The notes under the pieces were generated by a model. The model worked only from the letters and a program-made list of their open reading frames with translations, did no database searches and was not told the origin of the DNA. From Flavobacteriales bacterium (GTDB lineage Bacteria; Bacteroidota; Bacteroidia; Flavobacteriales_F; PHOS-HE28), in assembly GCA_020635695.1 (NCBI GenBank), contig JACJZH010000006.1:1-64000 (forward strand): a stretch of 64,000 nt of DNA. The letters are read 5' to 3'. Of this stretch, positions 32,469 through 40,913 are shown piece after piece; positions within the stretch are counted from its first letter, which is position 1; each line of letters starts with the position of its first letter. The position numbers and the translations under genes were made by a program.

Positions 32469-32476
32469 TATCTTTG
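32469..32476 (+). promoter_or_regulatory. -7 box TATCTTTG for the DUF349 gene
   Basis: Full match to TAnnTTTG, 35 bases before the ATG at 32512. It follows the heptanucleotide array by 30 bases. Confidence 0.55.
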
Positions 32477-32511
32477 AACGGCCCTAAGCCGAAGTGGGCA
32501 GGAAGCATTCG

Positions 32512-34275
32512 ATGGCAACGAAGACCGAGCTGATCGCCCGGCTGGAGGAACTGCTCCAGGGCGACGATCCCGAGGCCGCCTCTGAGGCCGTGGACACCGT
32601 GAAGGACGCTTATGAGGCGATCCTGAACGCCGCCGAGGAAGCGGGACAGGACCAAGAGGGCGAGGAGGAACCGGAACGAGATGCACCCGATCCTGCTGCA
32701 GAGGCTTCCGCCGAGGCACCGGCAGTCCCCATCGAGAACGCCGTTCCCCAGGACGAGGATGACAAGCGCTTCAAGCTGCTGCTGGACACCTTCCACCAGC
32801 GCGTGAACGACGTGCGCCGCAAGCGCGCCCAGGAGGAGGCCGACAACCTGGCCGCCAAGCGCGCCGTGATGGACGAGATGAAGCGGCTGATCGCCGAGGA
32901 GGAGAACATCGGTTCCGCCTTCCAGCGCTTCAAGGAGCTGCAGGAGCAGTGGAAGACCATCGGCAACGTGCCGGCCAGGGACTACCGCGACCTGCAGAGC
33001 GACTACTCCCACCTGCTGGACGACTTCTTCTACAACATCCGCATCTACAAGGAACTGCGCGAGCACGACCTGCGGAAGAACACCGCCCTGAAGCAGGCCC
33101 TGGCCAGCGACATGGAGTCCCTCGCTCAGGAGGACAACATCAAGGAACTCGAGGGAAAGGTGCGCGAGTACCAGGAGAAATGGCACCAGGTGGGCCCCGT
33201 GTCGCAGGACGAATGGGAGGCCCTCCGCGACCGCTTCTGGAACGCGACCCGCATCGTGTACGACAAGGTGCACGAGCACTACCGCGCCCGGCGCGCCGAG
33301 CACGAGGCCAACCTCGCCGCCAAGCAGGGCCTGGTGGAGAAGGTGCGCACCCTGATGGACGGCCTTGAAGCCGCCGGGGCGAAGGAATGGAGGGCGCTCA
33401 CCGACCAGGTGCTCGAACTGCAGGGGGCCTGGAAGCAGATCGGCTTCGCCACCAAGAAGGAGAACGAGAAGGTGTGGCGCGAGTTCCGCGAGGCCTGCAA
33501 CGCCTTCTTCGCCGCCAAGAAGTCCTTCTTCGATGAGCTGAAGGACCAGTACCGCGAAGTGCGCGAAAAGAAGCAGGCCCTGCTGGAGGAGGCCGAACAG
33601 CTGAAGGACAGCACCGCCTGGCGGCAGACGGCCGACCGGCTGAAGGCCTTGCAGGCCGCCTGGAAGGAGGCCGGCAGTGCGGGCCCGCGCGACGAGCACA
33701 AGCTGTGGTCGAAGTTCAGGGAGGCCTGCGACGGGTTCTTCCAGGCGCGGAAGGCCCACTTCAAGGAGCAGGACGCCGCCCAGGCCGAGCATGTGAAGGC
33801 CCGCAACGAACTGATCGCCGAGATCGAGGGCTTCACCCTGACCGGTCAGCGGCAGGCCGACATCGATGCGCTCAAGGCCTTCAGCCAGCGCTGGATGGAG
33901 TGTGGCCGGGTCTCGCCCCGCGACTACGACAAGCTGAACGAACGCTACCGGGCCGCGCTCGACGGCCAGTACGACCAGTTGAAGCTGGAGGCCGAGGAGC
34001 GCCGCCAGATGCGCTTCCAGGGCCACCTGGAGGAACTGAAGGGTGCACCCGATGGCAAGGACCGCCTGGACCGGGAGCAGCGCATCGTGCGCCGCAAGAT
34101 CCAGGACATGGAACAGGAGATGCGCCAGATGGAGCAGAACCTGGGCATGTTCAACTTCAAGAGCGCAAGCGGCGAGCAGATGCGTCGCGACATCGAGAAG
34201 CGGATGGAACGCACCAAGGAGGAAGTGGAACGCCTCAAGGTCCAGCACCGCCAGCTCCTGAAGGAACTGCGGTGA
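32512..34275 (+). CDS. DUF349 repeat protein
   Basis: A 587-residue, highly charged and helical cytoplasmic protein. The ATG at 32512 is taken rather than the GTG at 32494. After an acidic, Glu/Ala-rich leader (residues 20-85) come five DUF349 units marked by (L/M)xxxWxxxG: FKELQEQWKTIGNVP, VREYQEKWHQVGPVS, VLELQGAWKQIGFAT, LKALQAAWKEAGSAG and LKAFSQRWMECGRVS. A long coiled coil completes the C-terminus. The function of DUF349 is unresolved; E. coli YccJ/YicC-type associations are not established for this form. The stop overlaps the thioesterase start as GTGA. Confidence 0.9.
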   Translation: MATKTELIARLEELLQGDDPEAASEAVDTVKDAYEAILNAAEEAGQDQEGEEEPERDAPDPAAEASAEAPAVPIENAVPQDEDDKRFKLLLDTFHQRVNDVRRKRAQEEADNLAAKRAVMDEMKRLIAEEENIGSAFQRFKELQEQWKTIGNVPARDYRDLQSDYSHLLDDFFYNIRIYKELREHDLRKNTALKQALASDMESLAQEDNIKELEGKVREYQEKWHQVGPVSQDEWEALRDRFWNATRIVYDKVHEHYRARRAEHEANLAAKQGLVEKVRTLMDGLEAAGAKEWRALTDQVLELQGAWKQIGFATKKENEKVWREFREACNAFFAAKKSFFDELKDQYREVREKKQALLEEAEQLKDSTAWRQTADRLKALQAAWKEAGSAGPRDEHKLWSKFREACDGFFQARKAHFKEQDAAQAEHVKARNELIAEIEGFTLTGQRQADIDALKAFSQRWMECGRVSPRDYDKLNERYRAALDGQYDQLKLEAEERRQMRFQGHLEELKGAPDGKDRLDREQRIVRRKIQDMEQEMRQMEQNLGMFNFKSASGEQMRRDIEKRMERTKEEVERLKVQHRQLLKELR

Positions 34276-34703
34276 GCGGCGGCCGCCCCTTCCCCACCCT
34301 GCGTGTGCGCATCCCCGTGGCCTGGGGCGAACAGGACGGCTTCGGGCACCTGAACAACATCGTCTACTTCCGCCACATGGAAAGCGCCCGCATGCACTTC
34401 CTGCGGGTCACCGGCGTGCTCGACCTTCACCAGCGCACCGGCGTCGGGGTCATCCTGGCCGCCACGGACTGCCGCTTCCTGGCCCCGGTGCAATGGCCGG
34501 ACACCCTCACCGTGGAGACGGGCGTCACCCACCTGGGCAACACCAGCTTCACCATGGACTACGTGCTCACGAACGGCGAAGGCACCGTGGTGGCGGAAGG
34601 TGAGGCCGTGCTGGTGATGTACGACTACCCCAAGGCCACCAAGGTGCCCGTGCCCGACCCCGTGCGCGAAGCCATGCAAGGCCCGTTCACCGACATCCGC
34701 TGA
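34272..34703 (+). CDS. Hotdog-fold acyl-CoA thioesterase
   Basis: A 143-residue 4HBT-type thioesterase. It starts at a GTG (34272) that overlaps the upstream stop as GTGA; the frame is open far upstream without another plausible start. The catalytic Asp-type loop of the family is VAWGEQDGFGHLNNIVYFRHMESARM: the usual xxDxxGHxNN pattern with Asp replaced by a Gln-Asp pair in GEQD and His-Leu-Asn-Asn retained. Cleaves acyl-CoA or acyl-ACP, substrate unknown. It is the second gene of an apparent unit with the DUF349 gene. Confidence 0.85.
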   Translation: MSGGRPFPTLRVRIPVAWGEQDGFGHLNNIVYFRHMESARMHFLRVTGVLDLHQRTGVGVILAATDCRFLAPVQWPDTLTVETGVTHLGNTSFTMDYVLTNGEGTVVAEGEAVLVMYDYPKATKVPVPDPVREAMQGPFTDIR

Positions 34704-34706
34704 CGC

Positions 34707-35231
34707 ATGCGACACCTCTTCCCGCTCCTGCTGCTGGCCTTTTCCTGTGACGCTCCGAACGAGGCCACCCCGGACCCGAAGGCCGCGCCCGACACCACCG
34801 GGCAGAACCACATGAGCACCCTGGGCACCGAGCACCTGCTGGCCCGCCTGCAGGGTCACTGGACCACCCCGACCGACAGCGACGGCACGGTGTTCCACGA
34901 ACTCTGGCGCACGGATCCCAATGGACGCATGACCGGCATCGGCTGTGTGCTGGCCGGCACGGACACCGTGTTCATCGAGCACCTCGCCATCCACGACACG
35001 GACAGCGGGCTGGTGTACGATGTGGACATCAGCGAAACGGACGGTGCCGCTTTCCTGCTGTCGCCGAGCGGACCGGACAGCCTGCTGTTCCTGAACCCCG
35101 CGCACGACTTCCCGCAGCGCGTGCTCTACGTACCTGAAGGCGATGGCTGGCATGCGCTGGTGGACGGTGTGGTGAACGGCAAGGTCCGCGAGGAGCACTT
35201 CCACCTGCGTCCCCTGAACGCCACGCCCTGA
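34707..35231 (+). CDS. DUF6265-like lipoprotein
   Basis: A 174-residue lipoprotein with lipobox LLLAFSC (Cys13). The mature part shows the small beta-barrel layout of DUF6265: GHWTTPTDSDGTVFHELWRTD, then DTVFIEHLAIHDTDSGLVYDVD and the closing LFLNPAHDFPQRVLYVPEG, whose (F/L)xNPxHDFPQR core is the family hallmark. Function unknown. It follows the thioesterase by three bases and precedes the CotH-like gene by four, so it is likely part of the same transcript. Confidence 0.82.
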   Translation: MRHLFPLLLLAFSCDAPNEATPDPKAAPDTTGQNHMSTLGTEHLLARLQGHWTTPTDSDGTVFHELWRTDPNGRMTGIGCVLAGTDTVFIEHLAIHDTDSGLVYDVDISETDGAAFLLSPSGPDSLLFLNPAHDFPQRVLYVPEGDGWHALVDGVVNGKVREEHFHLRPLNATP

Positions 35232-35235
35232 CCCC

Positions 35236-36840
35236 ATGGCCGGTGGCCGGTCCTTCCTTCAACGCCTGCTGCGGCCCTTCCTGCCGCTGGTGATCCTGGC
35301 GGGCCTCGGGCTCATCTACTACCTGGGCGTCTTCAGCGAACGCACCGGGTTCGTGCGCGAGGTGCTGGACCCAGGGTTGAAGCGCATCACCCTGCCGGTG
35401 CTGAACGCCTTCCGTGGGGAGGACGTGCCGGTGGACCGGATGGAACTGCTGATCCCCCGGCCCGCCATGGACAGCCTGGCCGCCATCCGCGACCGTGCAT
35501 TGGAGGCCGGTGTGCTGGACGAAGGCAAGGACCGCTGGGACACGGCGCAGTTGATCTGGCAGGGCGATACGATCGCCGTGAGGCTCCGGCTGAAGGGCGG
35601 GCTCATCGATCACCTGCGCACCGCGAAGTGGTCGTTCCGGGTGCAGGTGTTGGACAGCGGATCCGTGATGGGCATGCGCACCTTCTCCCTGCAGCACCCG
35701 AACACACGCAACTTCACCCACGAGTGGCTCTTCCACCAGGCCCTGCGGGAGGAAGGTCTACCCTGGCTGCACTACCGCTTCCTGGACGTGACGGTGAACG
35801 GCGGGGACCGGGGCCTGCATGCGCTGGAGCAGCACTTCGATGAGAGCCTGCTGGACAGCCTGGGACTGGGTCCGGGGCCCGTGGTGAAGTTCGACGATGA
35901 GGCCCGCATCGGGGCGTTGCAGCAGTTGAACGAACGGCCCTTCGACAGCGACCCGCCCACCACCGCCGACTGGCAGGCCGCCGTGGTGGACGCCTTCCAT
36001 ACGAAGGACGTCCTCGCCGACCCCGTGCTGAAGGCCCGGTTCCAACGGGCGGTGCTGCAGCTCGAGGACTTCCGCGCGGGCCGGGCTCGGACCTGCGAGG
36101 TGTTCGCCTGCGACGAGCTGGCCCACCTCTTCGCCTTGTGCGACCTGCTGGGTGCCCAACACGCCACCGACTGGCGGAACCTGCGCTTCGTGCCCGGTTC
36201 CGATGGGCGGCTGCGGCCGATCGGCTTCGATGCCAATGCGGGTGAGCCGATCCCCGCCATCCGTGCGTTGCGCGAAATGGGACCGGTGGACTTCAGCGGC
36301 ACGCGCTGGGGCTTCTTCGACCGGCTCTTCGACGACAGCACCTTCTTCCGGAGCTACGTGGCCTGGCTGGACACGCTGAGCACCCCTGGCCGGCTGGAGG
36401 GTCTACTGGGAAGCCTTGCCGTTGGTCTGGACACGGCGCTGGCCCGGGTGCGACAGGAGTTCCCCAACTGGCGGCATGACACCCTCGTGTACATCCACGA
36501 CCGGACGGTGATACGACAGACCCTCGAGCCCCGCGATGCGCTGGTGGCCTACCTCCAGACGGGCGGCGAGCACGGTCCCCTGGACCTGGCGCTCCTGAAC
36601 GTGCATGCCCTGCCGCTGGAGGTGATCGCCGTGGCCAACGACAGGGACACGCTCCGGCTTCGCGATCCGATCCTGGTTCCGCCGGGCATCGGATCGGGCC
36701 CTCCGAAGTACGTGAACACGCGCGTCAGGATCGCGGAGAGCGGACGCACCAGCTTGCAGGTGCGCCTGTTCGGCCTGGAACGGAACTGGTGGATCAAGGT
36801 GAAGCCGTGGAAAACCTCGGTGGACCCGGTGGCGCCGTAA
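35236..36840 (+). CDS. CotH-kinase-like membrane-anchored protein
   Basis: A 534-residue protein with one N-terminal membrane helix (LVILAGLGLIYYLGVFSE). The region AVRLRLKGGLIDHLRTAKWSFRV...FTHEWLFHQALREEGLPWLHYRFLDVTVNG...GLHALEQHFDE follows the CotH pattern (basic anchor, R/K-rich strand, then a VxVNGxxxGLHxLxE core). CotH proteins are atypical kinases that phosphorylate secreted proteins in Bacillus spores; here the protein would face the periplasm. The nucleotide-binding residues cannot be assigned confidently, so activity is uncertain. Confidence 0.75.
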   Translation: MAGGRSFLQRLLRPFLPLVILAGLGLIYYLGVFSERTGFVREVLDPGLKRITLPVLNAFRGEDVPVDRMELLIPRPAMDSLAAIRDRALEAGVLDEGKDRWDTAQLIWQGDTIAVRLRLKGGLIDHLRTAKWSFRVQVLDSGSVMGMRTFSLQHPNTRNFTHEWLFHQALREEGLPWLHYRFLDVTVNGGDRGLHALEQHFDESLLDSLGLGPGPVVKFDDEARIGALQQLNERPFDSDPPTTADWQAAVVDAFHTKDVLADPVLKARFQRAVLQLEDFRAGRARTCEVFACDELAHLFALCDLLGAQHATDWRNLRFVPGSDGRLRPIGFDANAGEPIPAIRALREMGPVDFSGTRWGFFDRLFDDSTFFRSYVAWLDTLSTPGRLEGLLGSLAVGLDTALARVRQEFPNWRHDTLVYIHDRTVIRQTLEPRDALVAYLQTGGEHGPLDLALLNVHALPLEVIAVANDRDTLRLRDPILVPPGIGSGPPKYVNTRVRIAESGRTSLQVRLFGLERNWWIKVKPWKTSVDPVAP

Positions 36841-36900
36841 GGTGTGACCCGGCCGAACTTGCGGCGTCCAAAGCCGACCACTAACCAAAACCAGATCGTC

Positions 36901-37314
36901 ATGGGCATGATGAAGGAGTTCAAGGAGTTCGCCATGCGCGGCAACGTCGTCGACATGGCCGTCGGCATCGTGATCGGCGGCGCGTTCGGAAAGATCGTGT
37001 CGTCCTTCGTGGGCGATGTACTGATGCCACCCATCGGCATGCTGTTGGGCGGCATGGATTTCAGCAAGCTGGCCTATGAACTGCAACCGGCGTCCACGGG
37101 TGCCGATGGCACGGAGGTGCCTGCCGTGATGTTGAACTACGGTACGTTCATCAGCACCGTGATCGACTTCATCATCATCGCCTTCGCCATCTTCATGGTG
37201 ATCAAGGCCATGAACAGCATGAAGAAGAAGGAGGAGGCCGCTCCGGCCCCGCCGCCCGAGCCCAGCAACGAGGAGAAGCTGCTGACCGAGATCCGCGACG
37301 CCTTGCGGAAGTAA
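36901..37314 (+). CDS. mscL: Large-conductance mechanosensitive channel
   Basis: A 137-residue MscL. The ATG at 36901 gives the standard cytoplasmic helix (MMKEFKEFAMRGNVVDMAVG) and first membrane helix (IVIGGAFGKIVSSFVGDVLMPPIG, with the conserved pore constriction VG..G). The second helix is FISTVIDFIIIAFAIFMVIKAM and the cytoplasmic bundle is NEEKLLTEIRDALRK. It opens under membrane tension to release solutes in hypo-osmotic shock. An upstream in-frame GTG at 36844 is not used. A hairpin at 37335-37364 separates it from the convergent importer genes. Confidence 0.97.
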   Translation: MGMMKEFKEFAMRGNVVDMAVGIVIGGAFGKIVSSFVGDVLMPPIGMLLGGMDFSKLAYELQPASTGADGTEVPAVMLNYGTFISTVIDFIIIAFAIFMVIKAMNSMKKKEEAAPAPPPEPSNEEKLLTEIRDALRK

Positions 37315-37334
37315 GCGACCTGCAAGTCCGTGTG

Positions 37335-37364
37335 AAGGCCCCAACGCTCAGGCGGCGGGGCCTT
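37335..37364. terminator. Hairpin terminator shared by mscL and the convergent importer
   Basis: Arms aaggcccc (37335-37342)/ggggcctt (37357-37364) with a 14-base loop, in the 56-base gap between convergent genes. The symmetric aa/tt ends let it act in both directions. Confidence 0.6.
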
Positions 37365-37370
37365 CGCCGT

Positions 37371-38099
37371 TCAGGGCACCGCCGTACCGAAGGCGCTTTC
37401 CAAAGCTCCCTGCTCCCGCGCCTCTACCACGGTGCCTTGCCAGACCGTGCCATCCGCATGCGCGATCAAGAGCCGGTCGGCCAGCCGCAGGGCCTGGGCC
37501 ACATCATGCGTACTGAACAGCACACCGCGCCCACCATCGGCCAGTTGGCGTAACAGCGCCAGCACCCTCGCCCGGTTCACGACGTCCAGGAAGGCCGTGG
37601 GTTCGTCCAGCAGCAGCAAGGGTGTGTCCTGCGCTAGGGCCCGGGCCACCATCACCAGCTGGCGTTCGCCGTCGCTGAGGTGGGCCAGGTCGCGACCCGC
37701 CAGGTCGGCAACACCGGCCTGCGCCATGGCCTGGTCCACGACGCGTTCATCCTCGGATGTCAGCCGTCCGCGGGCATCGGTCCACGGCTGGCGGCCCAGC
37801 GCCACCACCGTGCGCACGTCCAGCAGCGCCGGACTAGCCCGTTCGGTGAGCACGATCGACACGCGTTTCGCACGTTCCCTGGGATGCAACCGGGAGAGCG
37901 TTTCGCCCTTCAACAGGACCTCTCCCTGCAACGCCGGAAGTGCCCCGGTGAGCGTGTGCAGCAAGGTGCTCTTGCCGATGCCGTTCACCCCGAGCAGGGC
38001 CACCAGTTCCCCGGCGTTCAGGACCAACCCGAGCTCGCGCAGCAGCACCCGTCCCCGATGGCCTACCGCAAGGTCCTTGGTATGGAGCAACGCGGTCAT
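37371..38099 (-). CDS. FecE-type ABC importer ATP-binding protein
   Basis: A 242-residue ABC ATPase: Walker A GVNGIGKST (residues 37-45), signature LSDGERQ, Walker B LLLLDEPTAFLD and switch His in STHDVAQA. The family (cobalamin, haem and ferric-siderophore importers) is read from LARQxW-like RTVVALGRQPW and the partner permease type. Its ATG lies inside the permease stop (ATGA at 38096-38099). No substrate-binding protein gene is adjacent. Confidence 0.9.
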   Translation of the reverse strand: MTALLHTKDLAVGHRGRVLLRELGLVLNAGELVALLGVNGIGKSTLLHTLTGALPALQGEVLLKGETLSRLHPRERAKRVSIVLTERASPALLDVRTVVALGRQPWTDARGRLTSEDERVVDQAMAQAGVADLAGRDLAHLSDGERQLVMVARALAQDTPLLLLDEPTAFLDVVNRARVLALLRQLADGGRGVLFSTHDVAQALRLADRLLIAHADGTVWQGTVVEAREQGALESAFGTAVP

Positions 38100-39106
38100 G
38101 TTCCTCGCACCCAGTTCCTGCCGCGCAGCAGCACCCACACCACCACCGGTGCGCCCAGCAACGAGGTCACCGCGTTGAGCGGCACGCGGCCCGCAAGCCC
38201 CGGCCAACGCACCACCAGGTCGCAGGCGAGAGCCAGCACCGCGCCCATGAGCAGCGTGGCCGGCAGCAGCCGGGTGTGATCGCCCGTGCCCAGGAGCGCG
38301 CGCGCCACATGCGGGGTGGCCAGCCCGAGGAAGGCGATCGGTCCGCAGAAGGCGGTGACGGTGCCGGCCAGCACCCCGGTGATGAGGATCAGCCCCGTGC
38401 GCAGGCGATTCACCCGCGTGCCCAGGCTGTGTGCGTAAGCCTCGCCGAGCAACAGGGCGTTCAACGGCTTCACGAGACGCAGCGCGGCCAGTGTCCCGAC
38501 CAACACCGGCACCGCCAGCCAGTGGAGCCGTTCTGTCGTGACCTGCGCGAAGGAGCCCATGCCCCAGAGCACGAAGCCCTTCAACGCCGCGCTGTCCGAG
38601 GCCACCTCCAGGAAGCTGACCAGGGCCGCGCAGAGGTAGCCCAGCATCAGGCCCACGATCAGCAGCGTGATGCCGTCCTGCACGCGTCGGTCGGCGAAGA
38701 GGATGATGGCGAGCACCGCGAATGCCCCGGCGATGGCCGCACCCTCGATCACCAGGTCGGCCGGCAGCCCCCACGAACGCCAGAACGGACCCGCCAGCAT
38801 CACCACCGCCACGGCCAGCCCCGCTCCGGAGCCGATGCCCAGCACCGAAGGACCGGCCAGCGGATTGCGGAAGAGCGTCTGCATGAGCAGCCCGCTGGTC
38901 GCAAGGCCAGCACCGGCCAGCATGGCGGTGAGCGCCTGGGGCAGCCGCACACCGCCCACGATCAGCGCATGGGCCGGATCCTTCGCGGTGCCGAAAAGGC
39001 CGGCGAACACCTCGACCAACGGAACCCGTACCGAGCCGATGGCCAGGTGCGCGAGGAACAGCAGACCCAGCAGCACCAGCAGCAATGCGAAGGCACCGGT
39101 ACGCAT
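38096..39106 (-). CDS. FecCD-type iron/siderophore ABC permease
   Basis: A 336-residue inner-membrane protein of about ten helices. The FecCD signatures GVRLPQALTAMLAGAGLATSGLLMQTLFRNPLAGP (coupling region RxPR-like and QxxxRNPLAxP) and GPIAFLGLATPHVAR are clear. It forms the translocation channel of a metal-chelate importer with the ATPase encoded immediately downstream. A TACTTTCG box ends four bases before its ATG. The binding protein must lie elsewhere. Confidence 0.93.
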   Translation of the reverse strand: MRTGAFALLLVLLGLLFLAHLAIGSVRVPLVEVFAGLFGTAKDPAHALIVGGVRLPQALTAMLAGAGLATSGLLMQTLFRNPLAGPSVLGIGSGAGLAVAVVMLAGPFWRSWGLPADLVIEGAAIAGAFAVLAIILFADRRVQDGITLLIVGLMLGYLCAALVSFLEVASDSAALKGFVLWGMGSFAQVTTERLHWLAVPVLVGTLAALRLVKPLNALLLGEAYAHSLGTRVNRLRTGLILITGVLAGTVTAFCGPIAFLGLATPHVARALLGTGDHTRLLPATLLMGAVLALACDLVVRWPGLAGRVPLNAVTSLLGAPVVVWVLLRGRNWVRGT

Positions 39107-39110
39107 GCGG

Positions 39111-39118
39111 CGAAAGTA
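39111..39118 (-). promoter_or_regulatory. -7 box TACTTTCG
   Basis: One mismatch to TAnnTTTG, ending four bases before the permease ATG at 39106. Divergent from the box at 39158. Confidence 0.45.
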
Positions 39119-39157
39119 CCATTCCCCCCATCCGCGATCGGCACGGAATTGGCGGAG

Positions 39158-39165
39158 TAAATTCA
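39158..39165 (+). promoter_or_regulatory. -7 box TAAATTCA
   Basis: Two mismatches to TAnnTTTG, ending seven bases before the ATG at 39173. Confidence 0.35.
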
Positions 39166-39172
39166 CCCACCG

Positions 39173-40315
39173 ATGACCCGTCCCACCGCGCTCGCCTGCC
39201 TCACATCCACCCTGCTGCTGGGCGGCTGCGTGTCGGTGTCGAACCAGCTGGCGGACGCCCGCACCTACGAACAGGAAGGCATGCTGCGCGAGGCGCATGC
39301 GCGCTACAGCGAGGTGTACGAACGCCGGCATCGCAACGTGGAGGCGCACATCGGCATGCAGCGCACCGCCCAGGCCTGGCTGGACCGGCTGGAGTCGGAG
39401 GCCTCGGGGCACTACCTCTCCGGCACGCTGGACCGGGCCGACAAGGCCTATGCCGACGCGGACCAGTACGCGGCCCGGATGCAGCGCGAAGGCCTTTCGT
39501 TGGTGCGTGACCCCTTGCTCCCCGTCAGGCGGCGCGAGGCCCGGCAGCAGTCGGCCGATGCCCTGTACGAACAGGCGGAAACGGCCTTCCGCACCGACCG
39601 CTTCGGCGAGGCCGAGCAACTGGCCGCGCAGGTCTTGCGGCTTCAACCTGACCGGCGCGAGGCGGAGCACCTGCGGAAGCTCGCCCAGCTGGAACCGCGC
39701 TACCGCGAAGGCCTGCGGGCCGAGGAATTGGGGCTGTGGCGCGACGCCTACCACCGCTACAAGCAGGTCACCGACCGCGACCCCGCCTACCGCGAGGCGT
39801 GGACGCGCATGGAGCATGCCCGCCTGCAGGCCAGCTACTCCCTGGCCTACGTGCCGGTGTTCGACACCACGCCCTATTCCGACCTCTGGGGAACGCGCTT
39901 GCAGCCCGGTGCGGCCGAGATGGCGCTGGCCGGTGCCGTCCGTCAGGCCATCGTGGACCTGGACGACCCGTTGATCATGCTGATCGACCGGGAGAACACC
40001 GAACAGTTGCTCGCCGAACAGCAGCGCACCATGAACGGCACCTTCGACGATGCCCACGTGGCCGAGGCCGGCAAGCTGATGGGTGCCCGCTACGTGCTGG
40101 CCTGCCGCATGACGCGCTACGACGAGGTGCTGACCCGCCAGGCCGAGGTGCAGTTGCAGGTGATCGACGCGGAGACCGGCCGCATCCAACTGGCCGAGAC
40201 CATCCGCGTGACGCGGCACGAGTTGGACAAGGGCAACACGCGCGCCCAGCTGGTGGACCTGGCCGCCAAACGGATCGCGGCACGGATCGCAGGCTTCGAC
40301 CCCTACGCCAAGTGA
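39173..40315 (+). CDS. Lipoprotein with TPR-like repeats and a CsgG-like domain
   Basis: A 380-residue lipoprotein with lipobox LLLGGC (Cys19). Residues 25-220 contain TPR-like helical pairs (EQEGMLREAHARYSEVYERR, YEQAETAFRTDRFGEAEQLA, LGLWRDAYHRYKQVTDRDPA). The C-terminal part (AGKLMGARYVLACRMTRYDE...LQVIDAETGRIQLAET) resembles the CsgG/curli-secretion-like domain, in which GARYVL and DxxTGxI recur. The role may be envelope assembly or export. Divergent from the ABC importer, but any link between them is not established. Confidence 0.78.
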   Translation: MTRPTALACLTSTLLLGGCVSVSNQLADARTYEQEGMLREAHARYSEVYERRHRNVEAHIGMQRTAQAWLDRLESEASGHYLSGTLDRADKAYADADQYAARMQREGLSLVRDPLLPVRRREARQQSADALYEQAETAFRTDRFGEAEQLAAQVLRLQPDRREAEHLRKLAQLEPRYREGLRAEELGLWRDAYHRYKQVTDRDPAYREAWTRMEHARLQASYSLAYVPVFDTTPYSDLWGTRLQPGAAEMALAGAVRQAIVDLDDPLIMLIDRENTEQLLAEQQRTMNGTFDDAHVAEAGKLMGARYVLACRMTRYDEVLTRQAEVQLQVIDAETGRIQLAETIRVTRHELDKGNTRAQLVDLAAKRIAARIAGFDPYAK

Positions 40316-40337
40316 CCATTTATTTTGGCGGGAGCGG

Positions 40338-40913
40338 ATGGAACGCCTCGCCAACGCACTGAGCCTCTTCCTGGGCCTCGTCTTCCTGGGCGGCGGCATG
40401 AGCAAGCTCTTCGCAGCGCATGCCTTCCCGGGGCTCATGGGACCGGTATGGCTGGAGGAGGCGCTGGAACCGCATGGCCTGGCGCTCTACGGTCACTTCA
40501 TCGCGTGGAGCCAGGCGCTCATCGGCTACACCTTGTTCACGCTCCTGCTGCGCAGCCTGGGGGCCGTGCTGCTGGTGCCCCTCGTGGTGAACATCCTGAT
40601 GGTCACGATCAGCCTGGACTGGCGCGGCACGCCCTACGTGGTGGCCGGTTTCCTGGTCATGAACGGCTTGATCCTGTGGATCGACCGGAAACGCTTCGCA
40701 CCGCTGTTGGGCAGGCCCTACCCACACGGACGACCGATCGCGTGGCGCGAGCTGTTGGTCTGGACGGCGGGACTATGCGTGTTCGCGGTGGGCGCGCCGG
40801 TCTCCCACGTGTCCCTGCCCCTGGGCTATGGGCTCAGTGCGGCCGGCATCGCGCTCGGCCTGCTGGCCTGGTGGCGGCACCGCCGCGTCACATCCGCCGG
40901 TACCAGCCCTTGA
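40338..40913 (+). CDS. DoxX/MauE-like membrane protein
   Basis: A 191-residue protein of four or five helices: ALSLFLGLVFLGGGMSKLF (the DoxX-type start with GGxxKL), ALIGYTLFTLLLRSLGAVLL, YVVAGFLVMNGLILWID, LLVWTAGLCVFAVGAPVSHV and GIALGLLAWW. A GGGAG stretch 6 bases before the ATG is a rare Shine-Dalgarno-like element here. Function unknown. Its stop overlaps the 3' end of the convergent kdnB gene by 26 bases. Confidence 0.75.
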   Translation: MERLANALSLFLGLVFLGGGMSKLFAAHAFPGLMGPVWLEEALEPHGLALYGHFIAWSQALIGYTLFTLLLRSLGAVLLVPLVVNILMVTISLDWRGTPYVVAGFLVMNGLILWIDRKRFAPLLGRPYPHGRPIAWRELLVWTAGLCVFAVGAPVSHVSLPLGYGLSAAGIALGLLAWWRHRRVTSAGTSP

